The position numbers and the translations under genes were made by a program. Shown here piece by piece: positions 49,935-57,781 of a DNA stretch of 64,000 nt. The notes under the pieces were generated by a model. That model saw only the letters and a program-made list of their open reading frames with translations. It was not told the DNA's origin and searched no databases. Source of the DNA: an uncultured Eubacteriales bacterium (GTDB lineage: Bacteria > Bacillota > Clostridia > Oscillospirales > Oscillospiraceae). Every line of letters begins with the position of its first letter. The stretch's first letter is position 1. The stretch lies in assembly GCA_900547405.1 (NCBI GenBank), contig URGL01000006.1, forward strand, positions 14,608 to 78,607, written 5' to 3'.

Positions 49935-50246
49935 ATGGATGTTGATAAAAAGCTAATTGGAAAGCGTATTCGGCACCGACGTGAAGTCGCAGGTCTTTCC
50001 CAGGAGCAGCTGGCTGAAAAGTTAGCGCTTTCCACCAACCACATTTCCAGTATGGAGTGTGGGAAAAGTCTGCTCACAACAAAACGGCTGTTGGACCTAT
50101 GCGATATACTCGGCGGTACGCCAAACTACTATTTGCTGGGTGAGATTGAACCAGGAGCGGACCGGATAACCGCCCTTGTCAAGGAATTGCCTCCCGATGC
50201 ACAGGAAATGCTTTGTCGGCTTTTAGAAACGTATCTCCACGGGTAG
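49935..50246 (+). CDS. XRE-family transcription regulator in the agr locus
   Basis: A 103-residue protein. A Cro/C1 helix-turn-helix occupies about 6-60: LIGKRIRHRREVAGLSQEQLAEKLALSTNHISSMECGKSLLTTKRLLDLCDIL. The C-terminal part is Pro/Leu-rich with no known domain. It lies between agrD (divergent) and the LytTR regulator gene (same strand), so it might bind near the paired repeats. A ribosome site is weak (GGTGAT). XRE proteins are frequent in such clostridial agr loci but their role is not known to me. Confidence 0.8.
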   Translation: MDVDKKLIGKRIRHRREVAGLSQEQLAEKLALSTNHISSMECGKSLLTTKRLLDLCDILGGTPNYYLLGEIEPGADRITALVKELPPDAQEMLCRLLETYLHG

Positions 50247-50265
50247 CTTCGGTTAAGCTTCTTTG

Positions 50266-50295
50266 CAAAAATGCAAGAAATCTTTGCAAAAATGC
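50266..50295 (+). promoter_or_regulatory. LytTR-type paired direct repeat upstream of the response regulator
   Basis: Two identical CAAAAATGC 9-mers (50266-50274, 50287-50295) with a 12-bp gap (21-bp period). The sequence and spacing are the same as at agrDB. The set ends 23 bp before the -35 of the next promoter. Confidence 0.65.
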
Positions 50296-50318
50296 TGATT
50301 TTTCTACTATTCGCAGAT

Positions 50319-50347
50319 TTGACGTTGCCCTTCAATAATGATAAAAT
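50319..50347 (+). promoter_or_regulatory. Promoter of the LytTR regulator-kinase pair
   Basis: TTGACG (50319-50324), 17-bp spacer, TAAAAT (50342-50347). Its predicted start falls in the left arm of a perfect 15-bp hairpin. Confidence 0.8.
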
Positions 50348-50387
50348 AGGCTTACGATGTTGTGTCCCATCGTAAGCCTATTTTTAT
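50345..50387 (+). terminator. Perfect hairpin with T-tract at the regulator promoter
   Basis: AATAGGCTTACGATG / CATCGTAAGCCTATT, 15 bp without mismatch, an 8-nt loop and TTTTTA after. It ends read-through from the XRE gene and may also form at the very 5' end of the regulator transcript. Confidence 0.75.
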
Positions 50388-50398
50388 GAGGTATTCAA

Positions 50399-51097
50399 AT
50401 GAAAATTTTAATCTGTGATGATGAACAAACCTATCTGAATACACTAAAAATTCATATTGACGAATATATGAAGAATCATCATATCCCCTGTACCATTACA
50501 GCAGTAGTTGATCCAATTCGGATTGCGCAAAACGATACCGCATTTGACCTTGCGTTCCTGGACATCCAAATGCCGGGAGTAGATGGCATCACATTGGCAA
50601 AAGAGCTGCGGCAGCGTAATCCAAAGCTGGCGCTGTTCTTTGTAACCAACTATGATTGCTATCAGGATGATGCTATGGACCTCCGGGCGTTTCGCTTCTT
50701 CGAAAAGCCCTTTAACGCCAATCGGCTGTATGCCGGCCTTGACAAAGCTATGGAATATATCGACGGGGCCTATGTGGACCTTTTCCTTTCCGAAAATGGG
50801 GCTATGCAGCGGGTGATTGCGGACGATATTCTCTATGTGACTCGAGACGGCAGACGGGCAAGTGTCATCACGCTGGGGAAAGTGTATTCCACAGCTGACA
50901 AATATGATGATCTCTGTGAGAAGCTGCCGCAGCTGTTCTTCTACCCTGTCCATAAATCTTATTTCGTCAATCTCCACTATATAGACCGCTACACCTACAC
51001 AGAGCTGCTTCTTTCTGATGGGACCAAAATTCCTATTGCGCCCAGAAGACAATCAGCATTTCACAAATTCTGGTTTGAGTATTTACGGAGGAAATGA
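50399..51097 (+). CDS. LytTR-type response regulator (AgrA-like)
   Basis: A 232-residue regulator. The receiver domain (1-120) has ICDDEQ (acidic pair), AFLDIQMPGVDG (phospho-Asp near 56) and the Lys in FFEKPFN near 100. The C-terminal LytTR domain (about 130-225) has DILYVTRDGRRASVITLGKVY, LPQLFFYPVHKSYFVNLHYIDRY and LLLSDGTKIPIAPRR. LytTR proteins bind paired 9-bp repeats with 12 bp between, exactly as found upstream. It would be phosphorylated by the kinase encoded next when the peptide accumulates. GAGG is 7 nt from the ATG. Confidence 0.95.
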   Translation: MKILICDDEQTYLNTLKIHIDEYMKNHHIPCTITAVVDPIRIAQNDTAFDLAFLDIQMPGVDGITLAKELRQRNPKLALFFVTNYDCYQDDAMDLRAFRFFEKPFNANRLYAGLDKAMEYIDGAYVDLFLSENGAMQRVIADDILYVTRDGRRASVITLGKVYSTADKYDDLCEKLPQLFFYPVHKSYFVNLHYIDRYTYTELLLSDGTKIPIAPRRQSAFHKFWFEYLRRK

Positions 51098-51098
51098 T

Positions 51099-52388
51099 AT
51101 GCTGAATCCTTTGTTTTCCCTCTGTGTGTATTTGATTGAGATGGTGATTTCCTACATTTTCTTTTCCTCCCTAGGAAAAAAGAAAATGGATACGCGAAAA
51201 GCAATCGTAATCGGCTTTCTTCTGTTTGCCTTTGGCTCTACGGTAAATGTGCTGTTTAAGAATAATGGTCCAATCAATGCGCTTACGACATTAGTAGTTA
51301 ATATTGCTTTTGACTGCTTCTGTTTTGACAGCACATTTTTCAAGAGCTTTTTCTATGCCTTTATTCTCGACATTCTAAATATAGCTCTTGAAGTTGTTGT
51401 CATTACCCTTAGCTCTTTTATCATCAGCGATAACTTTTCTGGCTATAACAGCAACTTTCTGCTTCTTATTTTTCAAACTATAACAATCAAAACTCTGTAT
51501 TTTCTTATCATACTTGTTCTAATCAAAATGATTCGGCCCGGAGATACACAAGATCCAATTCCTATGGATTTCCTCGTTTTTCCGGTATTGACCACCGTGT
51601 GTCAGGCGATATTTTGGTATATTTGCGCACAATTGGCAACGTTTTATGAAGTACAGTTTCTCTTATCCATTTCCAGTGGTTGCCTTTTCATTGCCACCGT
51701 ACTCCTTTTCTTCACCTATTCACACCAAGTAAAGAAGGAGCGTCAGACCATACAGATTCAAAACGAACTGGATAGACTACAAACGGAGCAGTCCTATTAT
51801 CAAATTCTGGATCAGCAAAACCAGCAATTGATGATATATGCTCATGATGCGAAGAAACATCTTGCTGCAATTCAGGCATTGAACGAAGACCCGGAAATTG
51901 GAAGCTATGTAACGAAACTGTCTGAACAGCTAAAAGATTACTCTAGGAGCCGCAACAGCGGTAATAAACTTTTGGATGTTATGCTGCACAAGTATGATAT
52001 TGACTGTAAGATGCGGGGGATCACCTTTGAATACGACGTCAAGGTTTGCAATCTTTCCCAATTGGAGGACATTGATCTGGTGGCAATTCTTGGTAACCTG
52101 CTGGACAATGCGGTCACCGCTTCCGAGAAGTCTATTGAAAAATCTATTTCTCTGACCACTGTATACCGCAACCGTTACAGCGTCATCATCGTCAGCAACA
52201 GCTGCGATACACCCCCAAAACAATCTGGCCACCACCTGATTTCCACAAAATCCGGAGCCGGTTTCCACGGCTTTGGCATGAAAAGCGTTGCTAAGTCCAT
52301 TAAAAAATACGACGGCGATTATGAATGGGATTATGATGCGGAGAGGCAATTGTTTACTGTTACCGTAATGGTTTCTACGCATTTATAA
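51099..52388 (+). CDS. GHKL sensor histidine kinase (AgrC-like)
   Basis: A 429-residue membrane kinase. The first about 200 residues form six helices, the polytopic sensor that binds the peptide in AgrC. A coiled linker (KKERQTIQIQNELDRL) leads to the H-box YAHDAKKHLAAIQAL near 250 and the GHKL ATP site with N-box LLDNAVTASEKS near 330 and the G-box SGAGFHGFGMKS near 388. It transfers phosphate to the LytTR regulator. The ATG at 51099 has GGAGG 7 nt upstream and lies 2 bp after the regulator stop. Confidence 0.95.
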   Translation: MLNPLFSLCVYLIEMVISYIFFSSLGKKKMDTRKAIVIGFLLFAFGSTVNVLFKNNGPINALTTLVVNIAFDCFCFDSTFFKSFFYAFILDILNIALEVVVITLSSFIISDNFSGYNSNFLLLIFQTITIKTLYFLIILVLIKMIRPGDTQDPIPMDFLVFPVLTTVCQAIFWYICAQLATFYEVQFLLSISSGCLFIATVLLFFTYSHQVKKERQTIQIQNELDRLQTEQSYYQILDQQNQQLMIYAHDAKKHLAAIQALNEDPEIGSYVTKLSEQLKDYSRSRNSGNKLLDVMLHKYDIDCKMRGITFEYDVKVCNLSQLEDIDLVAILGNLLDNAVTASEKSIEKSISLTTVYRNRYSVIIVSNSCDTPPKQSGHHLISTKSGAGFHGFGMKSVAKSIKKYDGDYEWDYDAERQLFTVTVMVSTHL

Positions 52389-52485
52389 ATAAATACGCCA
52401 AAATTTATGAAAGAATATTGGAGTCATCGGTGATTAAGTGCTACAACAGCATTGAAATTCAAATATTACAAAATAGAGGACTAAT

Positions 52486-53283
52486 ATGGAAGATACAGAG
52501 AAAAATGTTCTACATGTTGATGTTGCTCATCAACAGGATGAGAATTATATACCTCCAGTTCAAAGTGCAAATACATTGTTTAGGTTTTTTAAAAAATCGG
52601 ACTACCTATATTCCACGTTAAGAAACAAGGCGTTAGTCCCACGTTTCTATGCTGAGAATGTTGACTATCTCTCGATTGGTTGCCATCAGATAGCGTACCC
52701 AATGGTATGCTTTTGCGACATAAACATCCACCGATTGAGCAATCATTTGGTAACATACGGTGGGTATGGAATTGCTTTTTCAAAACGCTGGGGAATTCAT
52801 CAAGGAATACAGCCACTGCAGTATGTAAACTACCACTCGATTTTATGCAAAGACTTTTCAACCGCCTTCACATCAGCTATGCAGGCAGAGCAAACCATTC
52901 CGGCTATTGACTACCTTCTAACCCAAATGTTCTACCTAAAACCGATAGAGGGCATTATGCCACGGGACGGAAAAGAAATATCAAAGAATTTCACAGATGA
53001 GTGTGAGTGGCGATTCATACCTGATGTTTCTCAAATTAGTTTACCTTCAGCAGTTACTGACGATAACATGGCTAGTATAGGTGTTCTTAATAAAACAATA
53101 GCCGATAACGAATGCTGTTGGCTTAAATTTTCGCTTTCTGACATCAAGTATATTATTCTTCAAAATGAAGATGATTTTGTGGATCTATGTAAAATAATTA
53201 ATGAAGTCACAGATGACGATGCGGTACGGAAGAAACTCATTTCTCAGGTGCTGATATGGGAAAATGTTAAGGAGGATTTTTGA
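52486..53283 (+). CDS. AbiGi-family abortive infection antitoxin
   Basis: A 265-residue protein. It matches the AbiGi pattern as I know it: FRFFKKSDYLYSTLRNKALVPRFY near 30, PMVCFCDINIHRLSNHLVTYGGYGIAFSKRWGI (about 72-104) with the HxxxYGxYGxGxxKxWG motif, and a C-terminal CEWRFIPD near 172. AbiGi is the antitoxin partner of AbiGii in a two-gene phage-defence system. Here its stop overlaps the start of the next gene (TGATG), the order expected. GAGGA is 5 nt from the ATG. The mechanism of AbiG is only partly understood. Confidence 0.85.
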   Translation: MEDTEKNVLHVDVAHQQDENYIPPVQSANTLFRFFKKSDYLYSTLRNKALVPRFYAENVDYLSIGCHQIAYPMVCFCDINIHRLSNHLVTYGGYGIAFSKRWGIHQGIQPLQYVNYHSILCKDFSTAFTSAMQAEQTIPAIDYLLTQMFYLKPIEGIMPRDGKEISKNFTDECEWRFIPDVSQISLPSAVTDDNMASIGVLNKTIADNECCWLKFSLSDIKYIILQNEDDFVDLCKIINEVTDDDAVRKKLISQVLIWENVKEDF

Positions 53284-54515
53284 TGTTTTCAAATTTTAGA
53301 GATACTTTTATCAAGAAGCCCCAATTTACATCAAAAATACCCAATGCCGTTTTGAAAACCGTAGGTAAAACTCTGCCTGACGGCTTTCGGTATGTAGAGG
53401 ATCACGACGGATACTGCCGTTTGGATTGCGATGGGAGCCTTGATATTTCAGGTTTCCATGTTGCATTGCCCAAAGAAGCCGAATCCGTTTTCAATTCGGA
53501 CGTTCCTTATACATTTCGGAACTTGCTTACCTATTCGTACAACACACAGACGATAATCAAACTCTCCCCTGATCAGGACGGGTGCTACACTGTCAACGGG
53601 GAAAAAATAAAAGCCAATGACTTCATTATAGCCCCTCTGAAAGGTACTGAGATTTCTAATGGCTGCCTATATATAAAGGCTCCAGCATTTCCGGCCCCTT
53701 TTCCAATCGAAATTGCAGGCAATGGGTATGCGCTCACACTAATGCTTGAACAGCAAACAATAAATAGCATAGATAAAATGCGCTTCGCTTCAGTCGGGCA
53801 ATCCGCATTGAAGATATCGTATATTTTGGATTTTGCAAAAGCGGATGGGACAATGCAGTTCAATATTTCGTTGTGTCCGTATCCGTCTGTTTCTGATGTT
53901 CTTGCTGCAAAGGAAATATTTAACGCATTTTCACAGGGAAATGGTACATTAGGTGGGGTGAAGATTTTCCCCAATAAAGACGTGTCATATCAGAGTATAC
54001 CGGATGAAACATTGCAATTTTGGCGTCACCTTTATGAGATTGAAAATATACTAAATGTAAAATTTGATGCATCCAATGAGTTGACAATTGACGACGTCAA
54101 GAATGTTGATAAGCTATACCGTTGCCTTGTAGAAGGCAAACCATTCATCTCATATCAAAAGGAGATAACTCTGAACGGTTTCGTTGGTGGGAATGATGCC
54201 ATGCAGAGTAAATGCAAGGAATATCAAGGAAAAGAAATTCTATTTGAGTATGGTGAAGAAGTAAAGATTGTCATTCTTGGGTTAACTTTAACTCTTTGGT
54301 CACTCGTTGATATTTTTGATGGAAAACTTGAAAACTCAATGCTACATTCTGACAACGGTTCCGGAAATTTTTCCGTGCAAATGCTTCCTGCAGATGGCAA
54401 GCGTATGTACATTTCAAGACAAATTTTTCTTGACCATGCCGGCCTTGAGGGTGTAAGGAATGATACCTCTCATTTTGAACGATTTCGTTCTGCAACTGAG
54501 CTAGAAAAATATTGA
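53283..54515 (+). CDS. AbiGii-family abortive infection toxin
   Basis: A 410-residue protein beginning MFSNFRDTFIKKPQF..IPNAVLKTVGKTLPDGFRYVEDHDG, the start pattern of AbiGii. The remainder has a beta-rich middle and a C-terminal HAGLEGVRNDTSHFERF segment that I cannot assign. It starts inside the stop of the antitoxin gene and AAGGAGG is 7 nt upstream. By analogy with Lactococcus AbiG it would arrest growth or lower transcription on phage infection unless held by AbiGi. A hairpin follows about 75 bp after the stop. Confidence 0.8.
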   Translation: MFSNFRDTFIKKPQFTSKIPNAVLKTVGKTLPDGFRYVEDHDGYCRLDCDGSLDISGFHVALPKEAESVFNSDVPYTFRNLLTYSYNTQTIIKLSPDQDGCYTVNGEKIKANDFIIAPLKGTEISNGCLYIKAPAFPAPFPIEIAGNGYALTLMLEQQTINSIDKMRFASVGQSALKISYILDFAKADGTMQFNISLCPYPSVSDVLAAKEIFNAFSQGNGTLGGVKIFPNKDVSYQSIPDETLQFWRHLYEIENILNVKFDASNELTIDDVKNVDKLYRCLVEGKPFISYQKEITLNGFVGGNDAMQSKCKEYQGKEILFEYGEEVKIVILGLTLTLWSLVDIFDGKLENSMLHSDNGSGNFSVQMLPADGKRMYISRQIFLDHAGLEGVRNDTSHFERFRSATELEKY

Positions 54516-54588
54516 GTTTTCTAATTTTTCGCAGACACATGATAAGCCTTACATTAAGTATCTTCTAATAACTCCAATAATAGTTCAA

Positions 54589-54637
54589 AAATGGGTGTAC
54601 AGAAAATCAGACAAGCTGAAAGGCTGTACACCCATTT
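54589..54637 (+). terminator. Inverted repeat after the AbiG pair
   Basis: AAATGGGTGTACAG / CTGTACACCCATTT, 14 bp perfect with a 21-nt loop. Terminator of the AbiG pair or an end-related repeat of a mobile element. Confidence 0.55.
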
Positions 54638-54723
54638 CGTGTAAAATGCTCTCCGGACACACTACTATAATATGATTAGCGCCTATTAGGAAAACACACT
54701 GTCAAAGGGGTTCGTAGCGGGGG

Positions 54724-56406
54724 TTAGCCCGCTACTGTGGTATCTTCCGTAGTGTTGATTTCAATGTACTCGGCAATCTTGCGGAGCTCGTCAGCAAATT
54801 TGAATTTCACGCTGATATTGCCGTTTTCATAGACCTTGATATAGTCCACAAGTTCAACCAAGATTTCACGGTTGAGGGCTTCAATGTTCTGATACTTCAT
54901 AAAGGCTACCAGTGCAGGATGCTCGTTGTCCACACCGTTTGCCAGTTCTGCGCGTTCAGCGTTCAGCCGGGTAAGCACCGCGGAAATATCAGAAGTCTGC
55001 CGTTCGTAGTCAGCCTTCATATCCCGGTATTCCTGCTGGGTGATTTCACCGTCTTTCCAGTCCTGATAAAGAGATTGCTTGTAGCGTGTTATCTTTGTCA
55101 GTTCCCGCTCTTTTGCAGCTATCAGATCGTCCAGTCTGTAAGACTGGCTTTTTTTGATTGGAGCGGAATTGATTTGCGTGACGATTTCCGAGTAGGAAAC
55201 AGCCAAATGTACCTGATGCTGTACAGCGAACAAAACAGCAGCCTCCAGCCGTTCATGCTTGATTGAGTGCATGGTGCAGGCTGTCCGGGAACGGTTCTTG
55301 TAGGTTGAGCAAGAATAATATACATTGTTGTTCTTGCCAACGCATCGGGTAATGGCCCGCCCGCAATCGGCACATTTCAGAAAGCCGCTGAATAAATGTA
55401 CCTCACGGCCTTTCGGGGAAGTACGGGTATCACGCTGTAAGAGAGCCTGTACCTTGTCGAAAGTTTCATAGTCGATAATGGCCTCATGCGTTCCAGCCAC
55501 TTCCACCCATTCCTCGCGTGGAACAGCTTCAATCTGGTGTACCTTGTAGCTTTTCACCCGGCTTCGGCCTTGGGCTAAATCCCCGGTGTAGGTCGGATTG
55601 GTAAGAATGGAGTGGATCATGCGGACTCCCCACATAGGATCGTCATACCCTCTTGTCGAAACAGGCAAGCCCTTTTGTACCTTGTAAGCCGAGGGGCTCG
55701 GTACGCCGTGTTCGTTCAGGTACAGCGCGATAGCACGTTTTGATGACCCTTGAATAAGCATTGTGAAAATGAGTTTGACATTTTCAGCAGCATCGGGATC
55801 AACAATCAGCCTGTGCTTGTCCTTTGGGTGCTTTACATAGCCGTAAGGAGCAAATGCTCCGATATACTGGCCGTTGCGCCGTTTGTAATCAAATACCTGC
55901 CGGATCTTTTTGGAAGTCTGATAGCAGTAATTATCGTTCATCACGTTTGTAATGGGAACGATGATATTTGAAACGCTGTCGGGGTTCTTGTAGCTGTCCA
56001 CATTCTCAGCAAGGCTGATAAAGCGAACACCCATTTGAACAAACAGGTTATCGATCAAACTTCCGGCATCGCTATAATTTCGTGCGAAGCGGGACAGGTC
56101 TTTTACTACCACGCAGTTAATTTTTCCGCTCATTACATCGGAAAGGAGCCGCTGGAAGTTCTCCCGGTTGGCGTCCGTTCCTGTGTGTCCATCGTCTACA
56201 TATTCGGAAACACTTTCAAATTCTCCGATATGCTTCTGGTAAAAGTCATTGAGCAGATCACGCTGGTTGATGACGCTGTTGCTGTCGTCCTTTCCCTTTT
56301 TCAAGTCCTCCTTGGAGAGCCGGATGTATGCGCCCAGCCGCCAGCGGCGGACGGTATAAGAGGGAGAGAAACTCTGTTGCAATCCTCTGTTTTTTGTTCG
56401 TGCCAT
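54724..56406 (-). CDS. Large serine recombinase
   Basis: A 560-residue site-specific recombinase. The N-terminal resolvase domain (about 20-170) has the nucleophile Ser in LGAYIRLSKEDLKKG near 30 and VVVKDLSRFARNYSDAGSLID (conserved Arg residues) near 100. A recombinase domain follows (about 190-300, GAFAPYGYVKHPKD), then a zinc ribbon with CADCGRAI and CSTYKN...C near 345-375, and a coiled C-terminal part (about 415-500). It inserts and excises the element through staggered cuts at two-base cores. GGAGG is 4 nt from the ATG. The gene faces the outside of the element. Confidence 0.95.
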   Translation of the reverse strand: MARTKNRGLQQSFSPSYTVRRWRLGAYIRLSKEDLKKGKDDSNSVINQRDLLNDFYQKHIGEFESVSEYVDDGHTGTDANRENFQRLLSDVMSGKINCVVVKDLSRFARNYSDAGSLIDNLFVQMGVRFISLAENVDSYKNPDSVSNIIVPITNVMNDNYCYQTSKKIRQVFDYKRRNGQYIGAFAPYGYVKHPKDKHRLIVDPDAAENVKLIFTMLIQGSSKRAIALYLNEHGVPSPSAYKVQKGLPVSTRGYDDPMWGVRMIHSILTNPTYTGDLAQGRSRVKSYKVHQIEAVPREEWVEVAGTHEAIIDYETFDKVQALLQRDTRTSPKGREVHLFSGFLKCADCGRAITRCVGKNNNVYYSCSTYKNRSRTACTMHSIKHERLEAAVLFAVQHQVHLAVSYSEIVTQINSAPIKKSQSYRLDDLIAAKERELTKITRYKQSLYQDWKDGEITQQEYRDMKADYERQTSDISAVLTRLNAERAELANGVDNEHPALVAFMKYQNIEALNREILVELVDYIKVYENGNISVKFKFADELRKIAEYIEINTTEDTTVAG

Positions 56407-56477
56407 TGTTCCTCCTTCCCTATCACATTACATCTATATTATACCTCTGCTCGGGCGGGACAACAAGGATGCCTCCG

Positions 56478-56502
56478 CCTCGGGACACTTTGTCTCGAAG
56501 TA
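56478..56502 (-). promoter_or_regulatory. Shared 25-bp motif upstream of the serine recombinase
   Basis: CCTCGGGACA, two variable bases, then TTTGTCTCGAAGTA. It is nearly identical to 60187-60211 upstream of the sigma-factor gene (one mismatch). It contains GGGACA / TGTCTC, an imperfect inverted repeat. Its position 72 bp before one gene and 86 bp before another fits a regulator or sigma site. Confidence 0.5.
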
Positions 56503-56522
56503 GAAACGGGCCATAACCGAAG

Positions 56523-56789
56523 TTACAGCCCGCTTTTTTGCCGGAGAAGGAAGTCCGTCAGCGTGTCCTGCAAGGACGGCCCGCTTTCCGCAAATTCAAT
56601 TTTTACACCGATCCCGCCGATGCAAAAGCAGTATGGATTTTCTACCGCCTGCAAAAACAGAGCGATCCGCTCCTCCCGGGGGAGAGAGGTGTCAAAGATC
56701 ATACCGCTCACATCCGGCAGGGACTCGGGAGCCACTGCGCCGATGTCAACGCTTTTCATTTGTTCCAGTTCCTTTGCCGTTAATCTCAC
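56523..56789 (-). CDS. DUF6870-like small protein
   Basis: An 88-residue acidic protein. It begins MRLTAKELEQMKSVDIGAV, which is typical of the DUF6870 proteins that accompany serine recombinases in clostridial elements. A CFCIGGIGVKIEF segment is near 55. Function is unknown. GTG is the start because GGAGG lies 7 nt upstream. It is transcribed toward the recombinase gene. Confidence 0.75.
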   Translation of the reverse strand: MRLTAKELEQMKSVDIGAVAPESLPDVSGMIFDTSLPREERIALFLQAVENPYCFCIGGIGVKIEFAESGPSLQDTLTDFLLRQKSGL

Positions 56790-56843
56790 GGTAAAACCTC
56801 CTTATCAAAAATAGGATACGCCTCCCGCATATCATGGGGAAAC

Positions 56844-56880
56844 GCAAGAGGGCAGCACCCAAACGATGCTGCCCTCTTGC
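56844..56880. other. Perfect 14-bp hairpin
   Basis: GCAAGAGGGCAGCA / TGCTGCCCTCTTGC with a 9-nt loop. No T-tract follows on either strand. Immediately downstream, 56907-56917, starts the left arm of another inverted repeat (GAACGCCGCTC) split by the IS21 insertion. Confidence 0.6.
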
Positions 56881-57040
56881 CTCACTCCATGTAAGTATAA
56901 AATAGAGAACGCCGCTCCCATTTTCTTGCCCTGTCTGTATTCTGTCAAGTAAAAATCCCTGGTTTTGCCAAAGCGAATTCCTTGGTATTGCCACGGGAAT
57001 TCCCTGGTAATTGCCAAATAAATTCCCTGGTTTTGCCACG

Positions 57041-57781
57041 CTATTTTACCCGCATGAGAGCGTTGCGCAGGCGGTAACTCTGCCCCTCAAAGGTCAGCAG
57101 GTGACCATGATGTGCCAGGCGGTCAATCATAGCCGCAGCCATCTGGTCATCGGTAAAGATGGTGCCCCACTTGGAAAACTCCAGATTGGTGGTAATGATG
57201 AGACTCCGGCGCTCGTAGCAGCTTGAGATCAGTTGGAAGAGGAGCTGTGCCTGCTCCTTCTCCAGTGGAAGATAACCCCACTCGTCCAGAATTACCAGTT
57301 CCGCCCGGTCAATGGATTGTAGCAGTTTCTCCAGGTTGCCGCTGCGGCGTGCCTCATCCAACTTGGTGGCCAGAGACGCAGCAGTAAAGAACCTGGTCTC
57401 CAAGCCAGCCTCGCAGGCTGCAACGCCCAGAGCAATGGCCAGATGGGTCTTTCCGGTTCCAACCGGACCATAGAGGATCAGGTTGCGCTTCATACGCACA
57501 AAGTTGCAGCTGGTCACATCCTCTGCCGGCAAGGCCGCCGGTAAGCGCAGGGCTGTCCATTCATAGTCGTCCAGCGTCTTGCGTACAGGGAATGCAGCCC
57601 GCTTCAGCAGCCGTTCCCGCCGCAGGCGCTCCCGGTGAGCCAGTTCCTGGCTGAGCACCTGGTAGAGGAATTCCTCCTGCCTGGGGGTGGCCTCCAGTTC
57701 GCACATGGTCACCACCTGCTGGGTCAGGGCCAGCCGCTTGCAGGCTTTAGAGATTTCCTGCCGGATCAATGCCCGTTCCAT
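57041..57781 (-). CDS. istB: IS21 helper ATPase IstB
   Basis: A 246-residue AAA+ protein. Walker A YGPVGTGKTHLAIAL near 104, Walker B LVILDEWGYLPLE near 165, sensor-1 SLIITTNLEFSKWG near 195 and the end MIDRLAHHGHLL are those of IstB, a DnaC-like ATPase that acts with IstA in strand transfer and target choice. Start at ATG 57781, overlapping the stop of istA (TGATG), with GAAGAGG 7 nt upstream. Confidence 0.97.
   Translation of the reverse strand: MERALIRQEISKACKRLALTQQVVTMCELEATPRQEEFLYQVLSQELAHRERLRRERLLKRAAFPVRKTLDDYEWTALRLPAALPAEDVTSCNFVRMKRNLILYGPVGTGKTHLAIALGVAACEAGLETRFFTAASLATKLDEARRSGNLEKLLQSIDRAELVILDEWGYLPLEKEQAQLLFQLISSCYERRSLIITTNLEFSKWGTIFTDDQMAAAMIDRLAHHGHLLTFEGQSYRLRNALMRVK

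Larger units (their letters stand above)
28456..54640. mobile_element. Accessory island with tyrosine integrase at a tRNA-Leu (approximate limits)
   Basis: The left limit is set by the broken/complete tRNA-Leu pair and the integrase whose 3' end abuts it. Integrase, excisionase and MazF are followed by pilus, ABC-transporter, agr and AbiG genes. Base composition is visibly more AT-rich than the flanking core, and the core palindromic repeats are absent. No second copy of the tRNA 3' end was found, so the right limit is unknown; I end it before the serine-recombinase module, which could equally be nested inside it. Confidence 0.55.

Noticed and set aside
54710..54735. TAGCGGG / CCCGCTA palindrome at the recombinase stop as an attachment site
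   Set aside because: It overlaps the coding end and no second copy was found in the window; evidence is too thin.
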